From Ilex aquifolium (taxonomy: Eukaryota; Streptophyta; Magnoliopsida; Aquifoliales; Aquifoliaceae): 64,000 bases of DNA. The stretch covers positions 5,112,001-5,176,000 of the forward strand of contig OX637402.1 of assembly GCA_951799425.1 (NCBI GenBank), in the 5' to 3' direction. The first letter of the stretch is position 1. Each line of letters opens with the position of its first letter. Position numbers and translations under genes: made by a program. A model generated the notes under the pieces. That model did not search any database, was not told the origin of the DNA, and worked only from the letters and a program-made list of their open reading frames with translations. Shown one piece after another: positions 59,206-64,000 of this stretch.

Positions 59206-61380
59206 ATGATGACATGTTACATAAAAGATAATTGCAACTGAGACAATTAAATACAAAATAGTTACATATTGGACATTGATCCAATTGCTAAACACTGATA
59301 TTTGTAGCATGTAGTCCAATACATTGTATTTCACTGTCCTGAAGATTACATTTGTTTTCAATTGAATGTCTCATAATTTGAAATGTATTCCTATTTCACT
59401 GCTTAATACATATCACACCGAAATATAAACGTGAACAAAATGTGACTCTTACATGCCATTACAATGTAATTCATTACTTAAATTTTTTATGCCATTTGTT
59501 TCACTGTCATCTGTGTAAATTAACACAATGAATTAAAATAGTGACAAATATCAGACAACATGACAGAGAAATAAAGATAAAATACTTGGAGTAGGACATG
59601 TATTTGTTGATTATAAATGCCATCTCTAATGTTTGAACAAATATAATGAGATCAATTGCAAAAATGGTGAGAAAACTTGTAATCCGTATGAGATACAAAC
59701 TTGTACACTAACAAAAAAGAGAATCAATGAGGCATTGACATCTGCAAAATTTCAAGAATTGAAGAGGTAGAACAAATCCCAAAAAAGGGAAGTGGATGAG
59801 TATTCGATATTAGTGTAGGGTAAAGCTACCTACCTCAATACAAGCGTAAAAGTGTTTGAAAGCACAAAAGTCAGTGAAAAACAAAGAGATGCATTCAAGA
59901 AAACGCCATTTTGGTTGCTATTGTAAGCGATAATAGACAAGTACTTTGATAATTCAATCTGCAAGAACATTTTAAATTTGGGACCAAAAATCTCAAAATT
60001 ACTAATTTCAAGAATACAAGATGGAGATGTGGAGCTTGATGCTTCCAAGAAGAAGAAAACAAACACGGAATTTGTGAGAAGAAGATTCTCGAACGAGGAA
60101 AGATTAAATGTGTCCCTACTTAGAAATACCTTAAAGGTCGTATCAAAGCGAAATACATGCAAGGATTGTGAAGATTTTGCAAGGCTAATGTGTCTCTATC
60201 TTTTTGTTACACCATTTTTTTTTTGCAACAAGTGGTCACATGTGGAGGACCTGGATACAATAAAGATATGTACGTTCCAAGGAAACTACTGAAGTACTAA
60301 TGGAATTAGTGAATAAAAAGCACAAAAAGCAGGTAGGATTTATTGGTTGTGTAGTTGTACTTCTTGTACGTATCATATATGTCACTCTAATTTATATTCA
60401 CTATAAAAACCATATTTTTGAAGCAAAATTGCATCTGTAATTCAGTTTCAAAACTGCATTTCACTTTATGTAATGAAAAAATATATTAAATTGCTTTATT
60501 TACATGCAATGAAATATGTATATTCCATTTTGGTGGTTGTACTGGTGGGAAGTATTTCTTGTTTCACTATCATGGTCAATACAATGTGTAGCTAATTTCA
60601 TTGTTATACTTTTTCACTGAACAATATTCACATGTTCAGCTCATAGTATATTTCACTCTTTGATGACAGTTTTATTTCACTGTCTTATATTAGAGTTTGT
60701 TTCAATAGATATGTACGTCGTATTGTATTCGGTATAATGCATCTAAAGTTTTGTTTTTCATTGTCATAATTGTCTGCATGTAGTTAATATACAACTTAAG
60801 TAATGAATAATTATTTTTGATTTTTGAAGTATTGTACTATGTGAACACACAAACATTATAAAATCGGACTACCCTAGAACATTTTCAAGGTTTATGAAAT
60901 GAAACCTTGGAGCGCTGAATATTGCAACAAGGGCCAAAAAAACTGAAAAACCTGGCATATGAAGGGGTAAAATATACAATTCCCATATGTCAGTAAATTT
61001 CACTATTGTATTACATTGTCAATAGTCATTACAATTCTAGTTGCAAACATATGATTTGCTAATCATAAAGGTGAAGTAGTCTAAACTAAAAAAACTAGAT
61101 TAGAAAAGATTTTTTTCTCAATAAGTGCCAGCAATAAAGTGCAAGAGCCATAAACAGAAAAACAAAGAAAAGCTCAACAGAAAAACCTATAGCAAATAGA
61201 AAAAAAAGAAGTTCACAAGGTACAAGAACCTACATCCAATGAAGACAGTGAAAAACAAGAACAAGAAGGAAAAACCCATGAAGGAATGGATTTGGACCGA
61301 GGAAAGTGAAAAACAAATAGAGTGGAATGCCAGGGAGAAGGATATGCAGTGCATCTTCCCTCGCAATTATCCAAGTGGAA
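59206..61380. mobile_element. DNA transposon remains with dispersed TTTCACTGT words
   Basis: The stretch contains a coding remnant of the type that accompanies Ulp1-like proteases in plant transposons (59978-60292). Words TTTCACT or TTTCATTGT occur about ten times on the plus strand between 59329 and 61005, with the reverse form at 59871, 61245 and 61295. Short repeats of this sort are common near the ends of CACTA and Mutator elements. I could not find terminal repeats, so class and limits are uncertain. Confidence 0.4.
59978..60292 (+). pseudogene. Ulp1-associated transposon protein fragment
   Basis: The 104-codon frame contains DCEDFARLMCLYLFVTPFFF, then SHVEDLDTIK. I recognise this as the block upstream of the Ulp1-like cysteine protease in plant transposon proteins (typical form: FxRLxxLYLFxxxxFP, then YVEDLDxxxxYxW). 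No protease catalytic motifs follow, so it is a fragment. The N-terminal part is Lys-rich. Confidence 0.5.
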
Positions 61381-61392
61381 TGCTAGACACTA

Positions 61393-61660
61393 CCTAGAAG
61401 GGGGAGGGGGTGAATAGATTAAACCATTTTAAGTTCGAACAAACACCAAATTTTAACCTAACCCACTACAATTACCAAATTCAAAGTTAATTTGTCAATT
61501 AGCCATTTGGACCCCTTTTACCAAGAATAACCCATTGTGAGTGTGAATGGATGAATGAATAAGCAATCAACAACCAATCAATTCACACCTCCTTCGATCC
61601 CAACCAAAGCTCAATCACCAAAATCACTATTCAATCAATTCAACAAGCACATAGTGCGTG
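61393..61660 (-). repeat. LTR U5-end fragment, minus strand
   Basis: On the minus strand the piece ends ATCTATTCACCCCCTCCCCC, similar in style to the end of the intron-2 LTR at 47495. Only the last part of an LTR is seen; it stops where a plus-strand LTR begins. Confidence 0.4.
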
Positions 61661-62360
61661 TTGATTAACCCTAAAATGCTGCATTTTTTATAAAAGTTTT
61701 AAGGGTTAATTGCGTTAATTAAATAGTTAAAGGACTAAAAGTTAAATGATATTTGTACTAATGGGTGAAAACATGTTATTTTGAAATTATAGGGTCTAAA
61801 AAGCGAAATTGGAAAGCTAAGGGCTAAGGTGCAAAAAAGAAAACATTGAAGCCACACTACCAGCGTCCGCACGGACTTGCAACATTCGAATGGTGGGGCC
61901 CAACATCAGCACAAGACCCAAAGGAGAAGACTGCCAAAGTCCAGTGGAAGACCACTGTCCGGACGGTGGAAGCTAGCGTCCAGATGGTGGTGATACCGAC
62001 TTACCAGTTCCTCTCCTATTGGTTAGCTTTGGCAACACTTGAACCCTATTGGCCCAAGAAGGGAACTGCCACCCAGTCTTTCCCTATAAATACCTTCTCC
62101 CACCAGTTTTCAAATTTATTCTTCAGTTTTCAATTTAAGGCTTTCCTAGTCTATTCTCTCTTCTACATTTCTTGAAGACCTCCTCCTACTTGGAGGGTTG
62201 AACTTCTCTCATTTTCCCTAGCTTGCGTTGGCAAAGGAAGGGTGGTGGTGTTTCAATCTAACCTCAGGAAAGAGTTAGGAGCTTTGTTTACGTTTTATTG
62301 TTTTGTATTGTAATTTTCAATCTTATTTTGAGGAATGAACATCATGTTAGTAGTATGCTC
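61661..62360 (+). repeat. LTR related to the one at 30166-31404
   Basis: The start region (GTGTTGATTAACCCTAAAAT onward) is AT-rich. GCGTCCGCACGGAC, TGTCCGGACGGTGG and GCGTCCAGATGGTGG words lie at 61863-61990 and TATAAATA at 62085-62092. A block with GGCAAAGGAAGGGTGGTG follows. It parallels the minus-strand LTR at 30166-31404 in order and wording. Both ends are approximate. The 109-codon frame at 61846 is not a gene. Confidence 0.6.
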
Positions 62361-62894
62361 TAAGACCAATCACATAAATGATGTTTTTGGCGTTGTACTA
62401 GCAACATTCATTACTTAATTAAATAAAAGGGTAAATTTATTTATCATGTTTCTACTTTATTTTATTTTAATATACATGATATAGTCCATAGAGTATAAGT
62501 TAAGAAGATGGTTTCTCAAGGAGTTGAGAAGAGAAGACCTATACTTCTTAGTACCAAACTTCTAAATGTTCCTAGTGATAGGATTATTATGTGGGCACTA
62601 TGTAATCTGGATAAACTAGTATACACTATGTTTACTCATATTTGATATGAGGTGACTGGTCTAAGTCACTAGTGTAGGAACATTGAAGCACGTGTGTGGG
62701 TACTTGTTAGAGAACAAGTACACTGAATGTGACCATTGACTAACGTAGGATTTTTCATATGGAGGTTTACATACTTGTTAATGTTAAATCCTAAAGTTAT
62801 AGTTATGCAACTGATTCTTAGACTTGAGACACCATAGTTGTCTTGTGCATGGACTTCTACGCTTTAACTATACAACATATTCATATACTAACCA
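62361..62894. other. Unassigned repeat-like sequence
   Basis: I recognise no coding domain or boundary. The stretch is AT-rich without long open frames. Confidence 0.4.
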
Positions 62895-63846
62895 TGTAAA
62901 ACCGGAAAAAATTAAAACTTAATTAAAAAGGATAAAATGGTAATTAGTCTTTATAGTATGGGTTGAAAACCCAAAATTTTTTAGAACTCTGATGATGAAA
63001 TGGACCTCACCATTGGATTCGTATCGTAAAATCTAGGTACCCAGTTAACTTTTGTTGAATTTCGAGACAGTCGAATTTTTTATGTTTTACGATGCGATTG
63101 GGTGTCGCACGAATAAAATAAACGTGATCAGATTTTACTTGCGAAACCCGAGAAATAATTTAAAAATATACTAAATTTAACACGGGGTGATTTTTAATTG
63201 ATTCAGGATAAAATTGGACAAATTAATGTGAGACGTGTGACATATTGTGAGCCAAGCATTTAAAGAGTATTTAAAGGGGAAAAACATCATATTTTTCCTC
63301 CATTCTTTAACCTGCCATTTTTGAAAGAGAGAGAGAGAGAAGAGAGATTCTCCAAGTTCTCCCTTCTTGTTTCTTCGTTCTACGAAAATCCAACCGTTGG
63401 ATCGCTTCGAGCCAACAATTAAAGTTACTTTATGCGACGAGAGCTATGCAACCATACTAAAGATTGTGCTTTCTCCAAAGATCTCAAAGATAGGAATTTA
63501 TCCCTAAGGCTTGGAAGGCTTAAATTAGATTCTTAGGGCTTCTACTACGCGGGCTTACGCTAAAATAGGTAGGGTTCCCTCCTATCTAGGTTTATTTTCA
63601 ACCTAGAGTTGTGATATGAAATGGGTAGGATGATAGAGATGAATGCTCATGTAGTATTCACACCTAGTGTAGCTAGAATATGGAAAATGTGTATGAGAAT
63701 ATGTTAAAATCAATTCTTCATTGATTTGAGTTTGATGAAATTGTTTGATTTGGAATTGATGAAATGGATTGTTGGGCAAGCTATGTGTTCACATATTTTT
63801 GCCTATTAAGTGTTTGATAAAATGCTTATACATTCAAGTATGAAAT
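62895..63846 (-). repeat. Chromovirus-type LTR fragment, minus strand
   Basis: On the minus strand it ends TCCGGTTTTACA, like the 2.9-kb solo LTR. It shares with that LTR's end AAAATGGTAATT, GATGAAATGGACC (GAGGAAATGGAGT there), CCATTGGATTCG and CGAAATCTAG-like words. A (GA)n run lies at 63327-63345. It is truncated at 63846 by a plus-strand LTR. Confidence 0.7.
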
Positions 63847-64000
63847 TGTAACGCCCCAAATACCACCCTAGACGACATTACATACTAAAACCATATACAT
63901 CATGAGAGCACTAATATCATCCATACATAAATTACACTTCATTCATCATCCATAAAATATTTACATCATTATCCAAAAGAATATGTCATCTTTGGCCTTT
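63847..64000 (+). repeat. Start of another LTR, cut by the window edge
   Basis: TGTAACGCCCCAAATACC is a chromovirus-style LTR start. Only 154 bp are in the window. Confidence 0.55.

Overview
This window is plant nuclear DNA, almost certainly from a eudicot. It holds one ordinary intron-rich host gene in a dense, nested pile of transposable elements. The evidence for a plant is the spliced NTMC2T5-type gene, Athila, Tat and chromovirus Ty3/gypsy retrotransposons with tRNA-Asp or tRNA-Arg type primer sites, Ty1/copia pieces, Helitron ends and hAT- or Stowaway-like MITEs. I could not identify the species. I see no tRNA, rRNA or CRISPR array.

Left part, 1-26440: one old minus-strand chromovirus is cut into four pieces (RT 26246-26440, RT 24215-24671, RNase H to integrase 8091-8996, integrase 1-680). 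Three insertions separate the pieces: a minus-strand Athila-like element that keeps only gag and protease (681-8090), a nearly complete Athila element (8997-24214, TSD gtcat) and a solo LTR (24672-26245, TSD atcct). The Athila element has gag, protease, RT-RNase H, integrase and a third ORF, all broken by stops or frameshifts. Its 3' LTR is split by a further solo LTR (22116-24069, TSD acaca).

Middle part, 26441-38900: a copia-type LTR is split by a 2.9-kb solo LTR (26740-29661, TSD actta). After it come a minus-strand LTR, a wrecked minus-strand Tat element carrying a LINE fragment, a minus-strand chromovirus-type LTR piece, the 3' half of a CCN-rich Helitron, a fold-back element with long inverted arms and a second Helitron candidate.

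Gene, about 38950-56150 on the plus strand: I could assemble a full eight-exon coding sequence of 2031 nt (676 aa) for an NTMC2T5-like membrane-contact-site protein: N-terminal membrane anchor, SMP lipid-transfer domain, C2 domain and C-terminal membrane segment. It includes a 19-nt microexon. Intron 2 (6.7 kb) carries the remains of an LTR element with a gag-like ORF and a hAT-type MITE. Intron 6 carries a copia RNase H fragment.

Right part, 56150-64000: a copia-type LTR split by a complete 947-bp Helitron with a CCN/CCG core, remains of a DNA transposon of the kind that carries Ulp1-like proteases, and several LTR pieces up to the window edge.

The most interesting pattern is shared by LTRs of clearly different families. 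Each has its own short palindromic or near-palindromic, CG-containing word, in one to about ten copies, usually 100-400 bp upstream of its TATA box. In the Athila element one such cluster was also copied inside the element, just upstream of its third ORF.
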